Below the pieces are notes generated by a model. The model saw only the letters and a program-made list of their open reading frames with translations, was not told the DNA's origin and searched no databases. From assembly GCF_002051585.1 (NCBI RefSeq), contig NZ_MZGX01000008.1, positions 1 to 64,000 on the forward strand: DNA of 64,000 nt, in the 5' to 3' direction. Shown in pieces: positions 51,985-60,917 of the stretch (position 1 is the stretch's first letter; each line of letters begins with the position of its first letter). A program made the position numbers and the translations under genes. The stretch comes from Ruminiclostridium hungatei. Lineage in GTDB: Bacteria > Bacillota > Clostridia > Acetivibrionales > DSM-1351.

Positions 51985-52782
51985 TTATTTAGTATTTAAC
52001 TCTTTTTTTATTTCATCTATTCTACTGCGAATCACATCAGGTGCAAGACCATAGTTTTTCATTTGGTTAACAATAAAACTATCAGGAAGCCCTGCTTTTA
52101 CAGAACTTGCAATAATATATTTAGGATATTTATTAATATTTGTATCGGATGTAACTTTAACAGTTTCTTCTTCTAACCTCGTATTGTTAATTCCACCTGT
52201 TTCCATATTTCTAATTCTTCTATCAAGTCCTCTTATAATGGATAACAGTTCTACTAGCATATCATCATTGGTTCTTTTTCTCGGTATATCTGTAGCTTGT
52301 ACTTTTTTAATAATTTCATTAAACTGTTTATCAAACTGTGGCCAATATGTTTCAAAAACTTGCTCCAAGATTTTTTCCCTTAAGGCATTGCCAGCTAATG
52401 TAGAATTCAGAGTTTTAACTAAATTCCAAATGCCTGCTTTGTCTGGAGTAGTATGGTTGAATTGAGCTAAGGGATCAATTATATCTGTGGCTTGCAAGTC
52501 AATAAGTAAAGTACATACCCTATTGGATGTCAATCCTTTTGCCAAAGCACCGGCTTCAAACAAAATCCATGGCTTATTTATATTTTCCTGCGTAAGGCAT
52601 ATTATTCCGATAGTAGTATCCTTCAATTGGTCTGTTATTTCAGAAAACCATAGGGAGCCCCGGTCAATATCTTTACTTGACATCCATGGCTCTATTGCTT
52701 GTAATACACATTGCAGCCATTCATCAAGTAATTCTCCGACCTCCCTACTTCTTTCCCCTGACCAACTGATGAATACCTTCAT
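51985..52782 (-). CDS. TIR-domain protein, probable defence effector
   Basis: The protein has 265 residues. Residues about 1-130 match the TIR_2 type: KVFISWSGERSREVGELLDE as strand A and box 1, IDRGSLWFSEITDQL, and GIICLTQENINKPWILFEAG, where the glutamate of FEAG is the expected NAD-cleaving residue. The C-terminal part is helical, with coiled coil near 170-200. Bacterial TIR proteins commonly deplete NAD on phage infection. I see no sensor or cyclic-nucleotide gene beside it, so it may be a stand-alone system. It lies just downstream of the CRISPR array end. GGAGGAGTCTC precedes the ATG. Confidence 0.82.
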   Translation of the reverse strand: MKVFISWSGERSREVGELLDEWLQCVLQAIEPWMSSKDIDRGSLWFSEITDQLKDTTIGIICLTQENINKPWILFEAGALAKGLTSNRVCTLLIDLQATDIIDPLAQFNHTTPDKAGIWNLVKTLNSTLAGNALREKILEQVFETYWPQFDKQFNEIIKKVQATDIPRKRTNDDMLVELLSIIRGLDRRIRNMETGGINNTRLEEETVKVTSDTNINKYPKYIIASSVKAGLPDSFIVNQMKNYGLAPDVIRSRIDEIKKELNTK

Positions 52783-52972
52783 GAGACTCCTCCAAATTAC
52801 ATAATTTTACAATATTATTCTATATTCATTGATTACTATAGTCAATAGAATAAATCTCTACTTCTTTAGTGCTATCAGATTTAATACCATGGCCTACTGA
52901 ATCTGCTATGCAAAATGCGACTTGGCAAACGAAAAATTTCCATGTCAACAAAATTCAGCCTTTGTTAGTACT

Positions 52973-53200
52973 ATTTCAATCTACGCTCCTACGCAAGGAG
53001 CGACGCACGATTTTCAACTGATAAACAATGTAGCACAATTTCAATCCACGCTCCTACGCAAGGAGCGACACTCCTTATTATTTTGTAATTGAAAAAGAGA
53101 CTAATTTCAATCCACGCTCCTACGCAAGGAGCGACTTGACTGCTTGTTTTGTCGGCATAAGAGCAGACATTTCAATCCACGCTCCTACGCAAGGAGCGAC
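52973..53200 (-). CRISPR. Type I-C CRISPR array, 4 repeats and 3 spacers
   Basis: Four 32-bp repeats lie at 52973-53004, 53038-53069, 53104-53135 and 53169-53200. On the minus strand each begins GTCGCTCCTT and ends GTGGATTGAAAT, with GCTCCTTGCGTAGGAGC as internal hairpin. Spacers are 33, 34 and 33 bp. The repeat farthest from cas2 has one substitution, marking it as the old end, so the leader is on the cas2 side. The ending GTGGATTGAAA and the length suit subtype I-C, in agreement with the cas genes. Confidence 0.97.
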
Positions 53201-53371
53201 AGCAAAAGTAAACAAAAACCGCTTATCTTTATTGTATAAAGTATATAATAACAAAGCGGTTTTCAATTGCTTTTGCATACTACTAATATAAATTATTATA
53301 TGTTTTCATAAAAGTATGTCCAAAATCTGGTGCGAATGTACCTGGCTTTTAATGTTCACTTCACATTCGCA
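53201..53371 (-). promoter_or_regulatory. CRISPR leader
   Basis: The 171 bp between cas2 and the first repeat are AT-rich and have no gene. Next to cas2 the inverted repeat GTGCGAATGT/ACATTCGCAC spans about 53331-53367; a GGTGCGAA-type motif just after cas2 is usual in I-C leaders. Next to the array, AAACCGCTT (53216-53224) pairs with AAGCGGTTT (53254-53262), and GCAAAAG (53202-53208) with CTTTTGC (53270-53276). Confidence 0.7.
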
Positions 53372-53662
53372 CTAAATTATCAGAGTACCTTCAATATCAA
53401 AGGATTCCTTAGCACCTATATGCTCAACCTTATTCTGATAGTTGTTTCCAAGGTAATAAAATCTGAGGCTGTCCTTGTCCTTGTCAATAATTTTTTCCAG
53501 CTTATTTTTAACTTCCCTGCACTTTGCTGCATCCATAACACATTCAAATACGGAGTTCTGTACTCGTTGTCCATAATTTACGCATTGTTTTGCAACATGC
53601 CGCAGCCTTTTTCTTCCGGCTTCGGTCTCCGTATTTACATCATATGTAATAAGCACCAGCAT
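53372..53662 (-). CDS. cas2: CRISPR integration subunit Cas2
   Basis: The ATG at 53660-53662 starts MLVLITYDVNTETEAGRKRL, the ferredoxin-like first strand with its conserved YDV aspartate. The frame then runs to YGQRVQNSVFECVMDAAKC and ends after 96 residues, the usual Cas2 size. Cas2 dimerises and bridges Cas1 in the spacer-integration complex. The longer frame adds six residues and overlaps cas1 by 10 bp. It is the last gene of the operon, followed by the leader and array. Confidence 0.93.
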   Translation of the reverse strand: MLVLITYDVNTETEAGRKRLRHVAKQCVNYGQRVQNSVFECVMDAAKCREVKNKLEKIIDKDKDSLRFYYLGNNYQNKVEHIGAKESFDIEGTLII

Positions 53663-53670
53663 CAAATCAC

Positions 53671-54702
53671 CTACTTCCACAAAAATGGAGGATATTCATC
53701 CAAGTCCCCACGGATAAATCTGGCCAGAAGCATTGCCTGCGAATAAGGCACCAGACCCCATTCAATTTTCTCCTGTAAAAACGGGTGTGTTATTTTTTCC
53801 TGCTTTCTGCTCTGCCAGGCCTGTAGAATGTTTTTTCGCGTATCATCCTCCATTATGACAGCACCATCCTCCTTTTGAGTAAATCCAGTAGAATTGACTA
53901 CCCTTTTATTTATAAGAGAAAGCACAAACCTGTCGGCAAAAATACACCTGAGTTCCTCCATTAAATCCAGAGCCAGAGATATTCTTCCCGGCCTGTCCCT
54001 GTGCATGAACCCCACATATGGGTCGAGCCCTACAGTTTCCAATGCGGCAGCAGTATCATGGGCGAGCAGTGTATATACAAATGACAGCATGGCATTCACA
54101 TTATCCAGAGGAGGACGCTTATTTCTTCCGTGGAAGAAAAAGCTTTCTTTCTGCTGAAGTATCAAATGGTCAAAGGCATTGAAATACTGTGTTGCCGCCT
54201 CTCCTTCAAAGCCTCGCAGCTCATCAAGGCTTTCACTCCCCAAAACAAAACCCAGGGAATTGGCCAGTCCAACTGATACCCTTTTCAGCTTGTCTGTGTC
54301 AAGTCTGTCAGGATAATCTCTGGTTGCTCGTTCAACAACCCATCTGCCGTTATAAATCTTGCCGAATATAAAATTTCTGGCTATTTTCGTGCTCTCGGCC
54401 ATACTGTCGGACAACCTGTACTGAGCTTTCCTTAAAGTTACATTTCCCCTGACCTCTCCAACGATTCGCGACAAAAATTTACCGCTCTGTGTCATAAAGC
54501 TCAATGAAATATTGCGTTTTGCGCATGCGCCCATCAAGGCCGGGCTGGCGCCGGTATAGCCAAAGGCAATGATGCTCTCCAGATTGTGCAGCGGAAGCCG
54601 TGCGGCCTCATTTTCTCCCTTCAGTACAACAAGGTTTTCCCCGTCCAGCGACAGGTAGCTGTCCGGTGAGGTTATGTAAACAGTGTTTAACAGTTTCCTC
54701 AT
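53671..54702 (-). CDS. cas1: CRISPR integrase Cas1 (subtype I-C)
   Basis: The protein has 343 residues. The N-terminal beta domain begins LLNTVYITSPDSYLSLDGEN. The catalytic helical domain has GFEGEAATQYFNAF (glutamate), VGLDPYVGFMHRDRPGR (histidine) and SLALDLMEELRCIFADRF (acidic residue). It integrates new spacers with Cas2. It starts in an ATGA overlap with cas4. Confidence 0.95.
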   Translation of the reverse strand: MRKLLNTVYITSPDSYLSLDGENLVVLKGENEAARLPLHNLESIIAFGYTGASPALMGACAKRNISLSFMTQSGKFLSRIVGEVRGNVTLRKAQYRLSDSMAESTKIARNFIFGKIYNGRWVVERATRDYPDRLDTDKLKRVSVGLANSLGFVLGSESLDELRGFEGEAATQYFNAFDHLILQQKESFFFHGRNKRPPLDNVNAMLSFVYTLLAHDTAAALETVGLDPYVGFMHRDRPGRISLALDLMEELRCIFADRFVLSLINKRVVNSTGFTQKEDGAVIMEDDTRKNILQAWQSRKQEKITHPFLQEKIEWGLVPYSQAMLLARFIRGDLDEYPPFLWK

Positions 54703-55367
54703 ATGTCTACCTCTTTAAGACTGTCTTTAATATATTTGGACACAGAGGGCTGCTTGCACAGCCTCGGCATACAAATATCCTCCAGGGAACATGCCTTGCA
54801 GCTCTTGGAGGGCTTTACCACAGGGGTATACCTCCTGCTGTACAAATCATGCATTTCCTGTACAGTGTCCTTTACACTCCGGCGCAAATCCTCATCCAGT
54901 ATGACTTTCAGCCTGTGCCTGGTTTCACCGTAAAACATATATGCTTCCTTTATCTCACACAAAAGCATTTCCTCAAGGCACATTGCCTGTCCGCACAATT
55001 GCAATATATCAGCTTCGTTTTCCTTTGGCTTTCCCCGCTTATACTCAACAGGTACAGGTTTGTACAAGCCTTCTCTTCCAAATATACTCACACCGTCGGC
55101 GCATTTGTGCAGCTCCACAATATCACATACCCCGCTGACTCCCAGTGTTCTTGAGAAAACAGCCATACCCCTGGAAATAATAATGTCTCCTCTCTTTTCA
55201 GAAAAGCCGTCGTCATGTGCCTTCTCATGAAGTATGTTGCCTTCAACCGTCCGCAGATTTTCCTGCCACTGCTGCTCGATATGTATCAGCGCCCACTGTC
55301 TCCTGCAAAAGGCAAAGTGCTGAATGCCGGATAAGAGCAGGAAGTCTTCTTCGTTATATTCCATCAT
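54699..55367 (-). CDS. cas4: CRISPR-associated exonuclease Cas4
   Basis: The protein has 222 residues. The first cluster cysteine is in HFAFCRRQWALIHIEQQW. The RecB-like nuclease motifs follow: HEKAHDD, VCDIVEL and PVEYKRGKPKENEADILQLC (D-ExK and QxxxY). The C-terminal cysteines are in CKACSLEDICMPRLC, completing the iron-sulfur site. In I-C systems Cas4 with Cas1-Cas2 selects PAM-bearing prespacers and fixes their orientation. It overlaps both neighbours by four bases. Confidence 0.95.
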   Translation of the reverse strand: MMEYNEEDFLLLSGIQHFAFCRRQWALIHIEQQWQENLRTVEGNILHEKAHDDGFSEKRGDIIISRGMAVFSRTLGVSGVCDIVELHKCADGVSIFGREGLYKPVPVEYKRGKPKENEADILQLCGQAMCLEEMLLCEIKEAYMFYGETRHRLKVILDEDLRRSVKDTVQEMHDLYSRRYTPVVKPSKSCKACSLEDICMPRLCKQPSVSKYIKDSLKEVDI

Positions 55368-56248
55368 ATTTTTCTGATCAACTCTACTCCTGCAGGAATA
55401 GCTTTTTCTTCAATAGTGACAATATAATCGTTAAAACTCCTTGGAGGATTGCTTTCATCCTTTCTGGACACTGAAACAGTCTCAAAGAGCTTATATGCAG
55501 GACAGTTTCCAAATTCGCTGTCATGCTTGAAAACAATCAAATCTCTAACAGCCATATTTCCTCTTGCTGCCGAATGCTCATGCTCAAACATATTTATGAC
55601 AGCATTCCAAAACAATTCCAAATCATCTTCGCTGAATCCTGTAGTCTTTTTTGCCAGGTTTGAAGATATATATCCATCAACCCTGTAGAGAGCATATGGT
55701 ATTATGTACTTTCTTCCCATTTCGGTTTCTTTTTTAGCGGCATCTTTCTCCGTAGTTGCAACAACTCTGGTTATGGCTATTTCCTGCTGTACTACCCGGT
55801 CAACACTTCTTGCAAAGCCTATTTGCACAGGTCCCCTGACCTGCCCGCAGTTCAGTTTTGCTTTTACAAAGGTAGTCATTACCGCCCCAAAGGTTCTGAT
55901 GTCAAAGAAATTTTTACACATAAAATCTCTTATCTTGACATCAATTTCTTCCTTTCTGGACTGGGCTTCTTTTTCATCGGATACACCTAAGTAGGTAAAA
56001 GCTTCTCTATCGCTTCTTTCCAAAGGAACCCCGTCCTTTATGTATATCCGGTAGCCTGTACAATCTTCTTTAACTGTTTCGATGTAGTTTCTTATTTTTC
56101 TTTTCAAGCACACATCAGTCACTATTCCGTATCCGGTTTCAGGATCAATTCTTGGCATATTTCCCGCATCCGGGTCTCCATTGGGGTTGCCGTTCTTTAC
56201 CTCAAATAAAACTGTGAATTCATACCTGTTTTTAATAACTTCACTCAT
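55364..56248 (-). CDS. cas7: Cascade backbone subunit Cas7c (Csd2)
   Basis: The ATG at 56246-56248 has AAGGAGA seven bases upstream. The product has 294 residues and begins RYEFTVLFEVKNGNPNGDPD, the hallmark of Csh2/Csd2 proteins. It continues with MPRIDPETGYGIVTDVCLKR, and GPVQIGFARSVD and ALYRVDGYISS are further family motifs. Several copies coat the crRNA in the interference complex. It overlaps cas4 by four bases. Confidence 0.95.
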   Translation of the reverse strand: MSEVIKNRYEFTVLFEVKNGNPNGDPDAGNMPRIDPETGYGIVTDVCLKRKIRNYIETVKEDCTGYRIYIKDGVPLERSDREAFTYLGVSDEKEAQSRKEEIDVKIRDFMCKNFFDIRTFGAVMTTFVKAKLNCGQVRGPVQIGFARSVDRVVQQEIAITRVVATTEKDAAKKETEMGRKYIIPYALYRVDGYISSNLAKKTTGFSEDDLELFWNAVINMFEHEHSAARGNMAVRDLIVFKHDSEFGNCPAYKLFETVSVSRKDESNPPRSFNDYIVTIEEKAIPAGVELIRKI

Positions 56249-56262
56249 TTTCAAATCTCCTT

Positions 56263-56622
56263 TTAATTATTTTTCTTATAAAGTGCATTTTTTTGATGAT
56301 AGTAACCTAAAACGAAAACTCCCTGTTGCTCAAGTGACAGGTGGGCGGGAATTGGATTCTGCTCAATATCCAGCATATCTAGAATTCTAGAAACCTTTAT
56401 ATCGTTGGCTTTACCATATTCAGCTTTCGATATATGATGCTGCGAGAGGCGTAATAAAATAGGAAAAACGCTTGCTGGTGTTGCACAGGCAGATGTAAAA
56501 TACCTGTCCTTAATTGTTGCTTTTAATTGCCCGTCGCTGGCATCCTGCTGTGCTTTCTCCAAAACAGCAAAAAGTCTGCCCAGCACATACGCCCTGTTAT
56601 TACTTTGTTCATTTAATGACAC
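56263..56622 (-). CDS. cas11c: Internal small subunit Cas11c from within cas8c
   Basis: Within cas8c, AAGGAGG (56631-56637) lies eight bases before an in-frame GTG at 56620-56622. This would give a 119-residue helical protein beginning (M)SLNEQSNNRAYVLGRLFAV and ending with the Cas8c stop. Type I-C Cascade is known to need a separately translated small subunit of about 120 residues from the 3' part of cas8c. The size and the perfect ribosome site fit that model. The start has not been proven in this organism. Confidence 0.72.
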   Translation of the reverse strand: MSLNEQSNNRAYVLGRLFAVLEKAQQDASDGQLKATIKDRYFTSACATPASVFPILLRLSQHHISKAEYGKANDIKVSRILDMLDIEQNPIPAHLSLEQQGVFVLGYYHQKNALYKKNN

Positions 56623-58032
56623 TGTCAAAACCTCCTTATATTTGTTTGAATTTCTTAAAAGATATGCTTTGATGATAGCAGCCTTATAATGATTAATAGA
56701 ATGTTCCGCTCGAATTCTGACCATTACCGAATTAAATAATGCCGCGGGGTAGGGTGAGCCTGTCAAAATTGCTCTGAGAACAGCCCCTGAAAGTATCGGA
56801 GACGCAGCTTTATCATTTGATTTGGGAGAAACAGTTTCATTCAACAGCCTCCACAATGAAAATAAATCCTGTTCATCCTGAAACTGCTTTTCCATACACA
56901 AATCTTCATAATGTCTGGCTATTTTCTCGATGAAGCCCCCAAAGCTGTCCATAATAAAAAATCGTATGGACAATCTGGCGGCATTTGGCGCAAGACCTAA
57001 AATATAAAATTTCACATTCTTGTCAAAACCGCTTAAATAATCACCTCTGGCTGCTCCATTGGATATTTTTTCAAAAATTAATTTTACTTCTGCCGCCGCA
57101 CCCTTATCTCTTTCAAACTTGGAATTATCACCGTCTTTGAACTCATCAGGGTCAATAAACATAGATGCAAAGTCCTGATAATATCTCTTGGGACTTTCGG
57201 CCCAAAAAACCACGGTGGTATCTCCCAGATATTGCTTATGTGCGTTATCTGAAAGCATATTGTTTAAAACAGTGGTATAGGCAAATGCAGCATATTCACT
57301 TACAGGAGAATTCAGCCCTTGTTCTTTTTCCCTGCCATAGGATTCATAGGCTCTATCATTAAAGGATACTATTGCCGCACCAACGCTTTGAGCACCTCTG
57401 ACACCTTTAATATTGGGATGAAGCCTGGCTACATTTGCATATTCGCCGCTATCCAGACACTGCATCCTTTTGGAGCCTTCGGAATTATTCTTGTATTCTT
57501 CCCATGCCTTTAAAATAGTTTTATTCTGGTGAATGTATCCTCCTCCGTCAAGTCTGAATACAATATTTGCCCCAGTATAAATGTCTTCCAAATAGTCCTT
57601 TAATTCAACATGACTTGCAGCATTATCAATATCCCATTTATTTATAAAATTCAAAAGAGACTTTGCTTCGGCACACTCAACATTTTTAAGAATTTTGTTG
57701 TGCAACTCCTTAAAGGCTTCAAAACAATTCCTTGTCCTTTCCGGCTTGCCATTGTTATCTGTTCCCAAAATGTAACTGGAATTTTCACATAGAAAGTTGG
57801 ATTTAATTCCAACAGACTTTTTCTCCTGTTCAGGTACTATCATTCTCTGCGGCACCATCTTCTTTCCGTTTTCACCAGGTACTTTCAAAGGTATTACACC
57901 AAGCAGTTCTCCATCCTTGGAGATATTCAAAGCATAGGATACGCCGGTTCTGCTATATCCAAGCCGGGGTATATCACTATTTTCATCCTCTGCCAAAATC
58001 TCATAGTATTTCACCAACGATTGTAAAATCAA
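56263..58032 (-). CDS. cas8c: Cascade large subunit Cas8c (Csd1)
   Basis: The protein has 589 residues and starts at TTG with GGGGTG just upstream; no better start is near. It begins ILQSLVKYYEILAEDENSDI. Csd1 landmarks include VVFWAESPKRYYQDFASMF, GLAPNAARLSIRFFIMDSFG and a C-terminal helical part that ends with FVLGYYHQKNALYKKNN. Cas8c recognises the PAM and holds the target. Its 3' part also encodes Cas11c from an internal start. It lies four bases after the cas5 stop. Confidence 0.93.
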   Translation of the reverse strand: MILQSLVKYYEILAEDENSDIPRLGYSRTGVSYALNISKDGELLGVIPLKVPGENGKKMVPQRMIVPEQEKKSVGIKSNFLCENSSYILGTDNNGKPERTRNCFEAFKELHNKILKNVECAEAKSLLNFINKWDIDNAASHVELKDYLEDIYTGANIVFRLDGGGYIHQNKTILKAWEEYKNNSEGSKRMQCLDSGEYANVARLHPNIKGVRGAQSVGAAIVSFNDRAYESYGREKEQGLNSPVSEYAAFAYTTVLNNMLSDNAHKQYLGDTTVVFWAESPKRYYQDFASMFIDPDEFKDGDNSKFERDKGAAAEVKLIFEKISNGAARGDYLSGFDKNVKFYILGLAPNAARLSIRFFIMDSFGGFIEKIARHYEDLCMEKQFQDEQDLFSLWRLLNETVSPKSNDKAASPILSGAVLRAILTGSPYPAALFNSVMVRIRAEHSINHYKAAIIKAYLLRNSNKYKEVLTVSLNEQSNNRAYVLGRLFAVLEKAQQDASDGQLKATIKDRYFTSACATPASVFPILLRLSQHHISKAEYGKANDIKVSRILDMLDIEQNPIPAHLSLEQQGVFVLGYYHQKNALYKKNN

Positions 58033-58036
58033 TTTA

Positions 58037-58690
58037 TCACCCCACTTTTTCTATGTTTTTCAAATCAATTACACCATTTATCATTTTTGCCCTGAAAAAA
58101 ACCGGAAAAATATTTTCGGTATCGCTGAAATCCATATCATACAGCATAAATCCCAAGTCCTGCTCTCCTAAATAACTGGGTTTAATATCTTCTTCAATGA
58201 GCTTAAAATTCGCCGGAAACTCCCTGCACCCAAAACATGGAGTATGGTAACACTGTCCTGTTCTCATTCTCCGCAGCGCAATATTATAGTGCTTTTCAAC
58301 AGTATCTTCTTCCCCCGCCCTGCCGGTCATCTCAAAATGGGCTTCAATAATGTAGCGTACATCCTTTAAAACCAGGGCTGCTCTTTGCTGCCTCAACTCA
58401 TTGGTATTAATAAAATCAACTGTTCCTGTTCCATCCATAAGTGCCTTTGCGTTTGACTTTGATATTTTTCCGCTCACCTCATTTCTTCTGATATTGGTAA
58501 ATTGTATTTTGTTGTAGACATGGATTTTATCTATAACCCATTTTATGGCGGGCTTCCAGTAGATTGCCTCAATCAGTCCTCTGGCCGCAGATGGGGTAAT
58601 CACATCATAGCTCACCCGTTCAACCTTCATTTCAGGCCTGGTGAATAAGGCATAGTCACCCCAAACCTCCAATTTGATTCCAAAGCCCAT
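58037..58690 (-). CDS. cas5: Cas5c (Cas5d) crRNA-processing endonuclease
   Basis: The protein has 217 residues and begins MGFGIKLEVWGDYALFTRPE, typical of Cas5d. It continues with YDVITPSAARGLIEAIYWKP, and has VEAHFEMTG-like and HTPCFGCREFPANF motifs. In I-C systems this subunit cuts the pre-crRNA and stays on the 5' handle, so no Cas6 is needed; none is present here. AAAGGAGGATGAAAA precedes the ATG. Confidence 0.94.
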   Translation of the reverse strand: MGFGIKLEVWGDYALFTRPEMKVERVSYDVITPSAARGLIEAIYWKPAIKWVIDKIHVYNKIQFTNIRRNEVSGKISKSNAKALMDGTGTVDFINTNELRQQRAALVLKDVRYIIEAHFEMTGRAGEEDTVEKHYNIALRRMRTGQCYHTPCFGCREFPANFKLIEEDIKPSYLGEQDLGFMLYDMDFSDTENIFPVFFRAKMINGVIDLKNIEKVG

Positions 58691-58715
58691 TTTTCATCCT
58701 CCTTTAATTAGCTCC

Positions 58716-60917
58716 CTAAATATAAATTCCTATACCGGTTTCTTCTGTTATTTTTAGCCCTGTATCTTTATCATATAAATCCTTGAATAAATCCTTTTTC
58801 AAAATAGCACTTTCCTTACTGGTAATTCCGCCATTGGATATAAAATCAAAGGCACCCATGCCAAACAAACTTTTAAACTCATTCTCATATATGCCCACTG
58901 TATATGGCTGAAGTGAACGTAAAATACCTGATTTATAGTCTGAATATCTTAATTTTTCAATAAGCTCGCACGCCTTTTCATCATATGGAATTATGATGGG
59001 TATCGTGGTATTTTCAATCAGTTTAAAATCATGTGCTATGTCTTCAAAGCAAAAATTAAAATTAATGGCATCACGTTCCAATCTGTCTGTTATTTTTTTT
59101 ACATCTATACCTTCGCCGGTTAATTCATACAGCTCATTGAAGTATGCTTCTATTGCACTTGGTGAACTTATGTCCTCAAAATTACGTATTATGCTTTCAG
59201 CAGCACCAATAGGGCGCTTGAATGCTTCGGGCTGGTGCTGTACAAATTCCTTTTCAGGTATGAATACATGCACTTTTCCTTTGACCAGCCTGCCATCCAC
59301 TTTAAGCCGTCCTTCCCTGTTGCATCTTCCGGCAGCTTGAATGATACCATCCAAGCCGGACATTGCTCTGAATACGGTTGGAAAATCAACGTCCACACCC
59401 GCCTCAATCAATCTGGTTGAACAAACCCGGCAAGGCAGCTTGTCTTCTAATCTTTGCCTTATCTCCCGTACAACTTCTTTTCTATGGGCGGGACACATAA
59501 GAGTAGATAAATGGAAGGAGCCTTCTTTTTTCAGCATGGAAAACACCTTTAATGCATGCTTTCTTGTATTAACAATACAAAGCACCTGTTCCTGCTTATT
59601 CAATTCTTGAGCAAGGGCAGTGCTTTCAATTACATCACGTGTGATTATTTCAGTTCTCTTAAAAATATCATAAAGAGCAGTATGGTTTTCACATATATCT
59701 ACAGGCTTTAATTCCTTAAAATATTTCTCAAAAGGAGGTTGAGTGGCACTGCACATGACAACTGTGGAGTTGAAATTTTGAACCAATTGCTTGATAGCCT
59801 CTATGCATGGCTTCAAATAATCTATTGGAAACATCTGTACTTCATCAAAAATAATAATGCTGTTGGCTATATTATGAAGCTTACGGCACCGGGAGGATTT
59901 ATTTGCAAATAATGATTCAAAGAACTGTACATTTGTCGTTACAATAAAAGGCATGTCCCAATTTTCAGAACTCAGCTTCAGTTTGTTTTTTACCTTGTCC
60001 TCATCATCGTCAAAATCGAAATTTGAATGATGCTCAAGTACATTTTCATCTCCAAATATATCCTTGAATACCCTGGCTGTCTGCTCAATTATGCTTGTAT
60101 ATGGGATTACATAAATTATCCGGCTCATGGAATTTTCAATTAGATGGTTTATTGCGAAGGCAAGGGAGCTGAGAGTTTTTCCTCCCCCGGTAGGAACGGT
60201 AAGATTAAATAAATTTTTGCCAAGCTCGGCCTTCTCTATACAATCATCCAATATTTTTTTGCGGTATTCATTAATCAAGCCATCACCCTTAAAACCGCCA
60301 AGCCTTTTGTTCAATTGTTTACTGAATAATTCAAAGTCATAATTTGTACTTCTGTCTACGGAGTTATTACTCATAAAGGCTTCAGTGTCCAGAAAATCAG
60401 CGTCAACCAGGCAAGAATAAATAAATCTTATGTAAAATGATAGAATAAATCCGATGCTATTCTGGCTAAAATGCCTTATTTCCGGCGCCTTAAGCATATT
60501 TATCCCTTTTAAATCAATTTCACTAAAAAACTGGTCATATGCCGGTAAATCTTTTTGCTGCTTATTAAGCCTTGCATTCAGTGTCCCTTCTATACCAACA
60601 TCCGTTACGGAACCATAATTGGGTAATCCTGAATGGTGCCCTGCTATACAGTATGACAGTATTCTTCCAAACTTATTAATTTTCGCGGCTTCTCTGGCAC
60701 CGGCAGTTGAATGGTCACACTTTTTACCGTTTTCCAGAATTCTTTTTTGAAATCCCCCGGAGTATTTTCCTATATCATGTAAGAGTCCAGCAGTATATGC
60801 ATAATCATCCCCGTTAAATTGACTGGCAAACTCCCTGGCTCTCTCGGCAGTATTTTCAAGGTGCTCCTTTACACTTTGTTTAGCATCGTCACTTTCTCTT
60901 TTATGTGCTGTAAACAT
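58716..60917 (-). CDS. cas3: CRISPR nuclease-helicase Cas3 with HD domain
   Basis: The ATG at 60915-60917 (MFTAHKRES) has TTGGAG upstream. The protein has 733 residues. The HD nuclease is N-terminal (LLHDIGKYSGGFQKRI and CIAGHHSGLPNYG). The superfamily 2 helicase has Walker A VPTGGGKTLSS, DEVQ in IIFDEVQMFP, SAT in VVMCSATQP, and motif VI as IIQAAGRCNREGR. It shreds the DNA strand exposed by Cascade. It is the first gene of the operon, with an AT-rich upstream region as likely promoter. Confidence 0.95.
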   Translation of the reverse strand: MFTAHKRESDDAKQSVKEHLENTAERAREFASQFNGDDYAYTAGLLHDIGKYSGGFQKRILENGKKCDHSTAGAREAAKINKFGRILSYCIAGHHSGLPNYGSVTDVGIEGTLNARLNKQQKDLPAYDQFFSEIDLKGINMLKAPEIRHFSQNSIGFILSFYIRFIYSCLVDADFLDTEAFMSNNSVDRSTNYDFELFSKQLNKRLGGFKGDGLINEYRKKILDDCIEKAELGKNLFNLTVPTGGGKTLSSLAFAINHLIENSMSRIIYVIPYTSIIEQTARVFKDIFGDENVLEHHSNFDFDDDEDKVKNKLKLSSENWDMPFIVTTNVQFFESLFANKSSRCRKLHNIANSIIIFDEVQMFPIDYLKPCIEAIKQLVQNFNSTVVMCSATQPPFEKYFKELKPVDICENHTALYDIFKRTEIITRDVIESTALAQELNKQEQVLCIVNTRKHALKVFSMLKKEGSFHLSTLMCPAHRKEVVREIRQRLEDKLPCRVCSTRLIEAGVDVDFPTVFRAMSGLDGIIQAAGRCNREGRLKVDGRLVKGKVHVFIPEKEFVQHQPEAFKRPIGAAESIIRNFEDISSPSAIEAYFNELYELTGEGIDVKKITDRLERDAINFNFCFEDIAHDFKLIENTTIPIIIPYDEKACELIEKLRYSDYKSGILRSLQPYTVGIYENEFKSLFGMGAFDFISNGGITSKESAILKKDLFKDLYDKDTGLKITEETGIGIYI

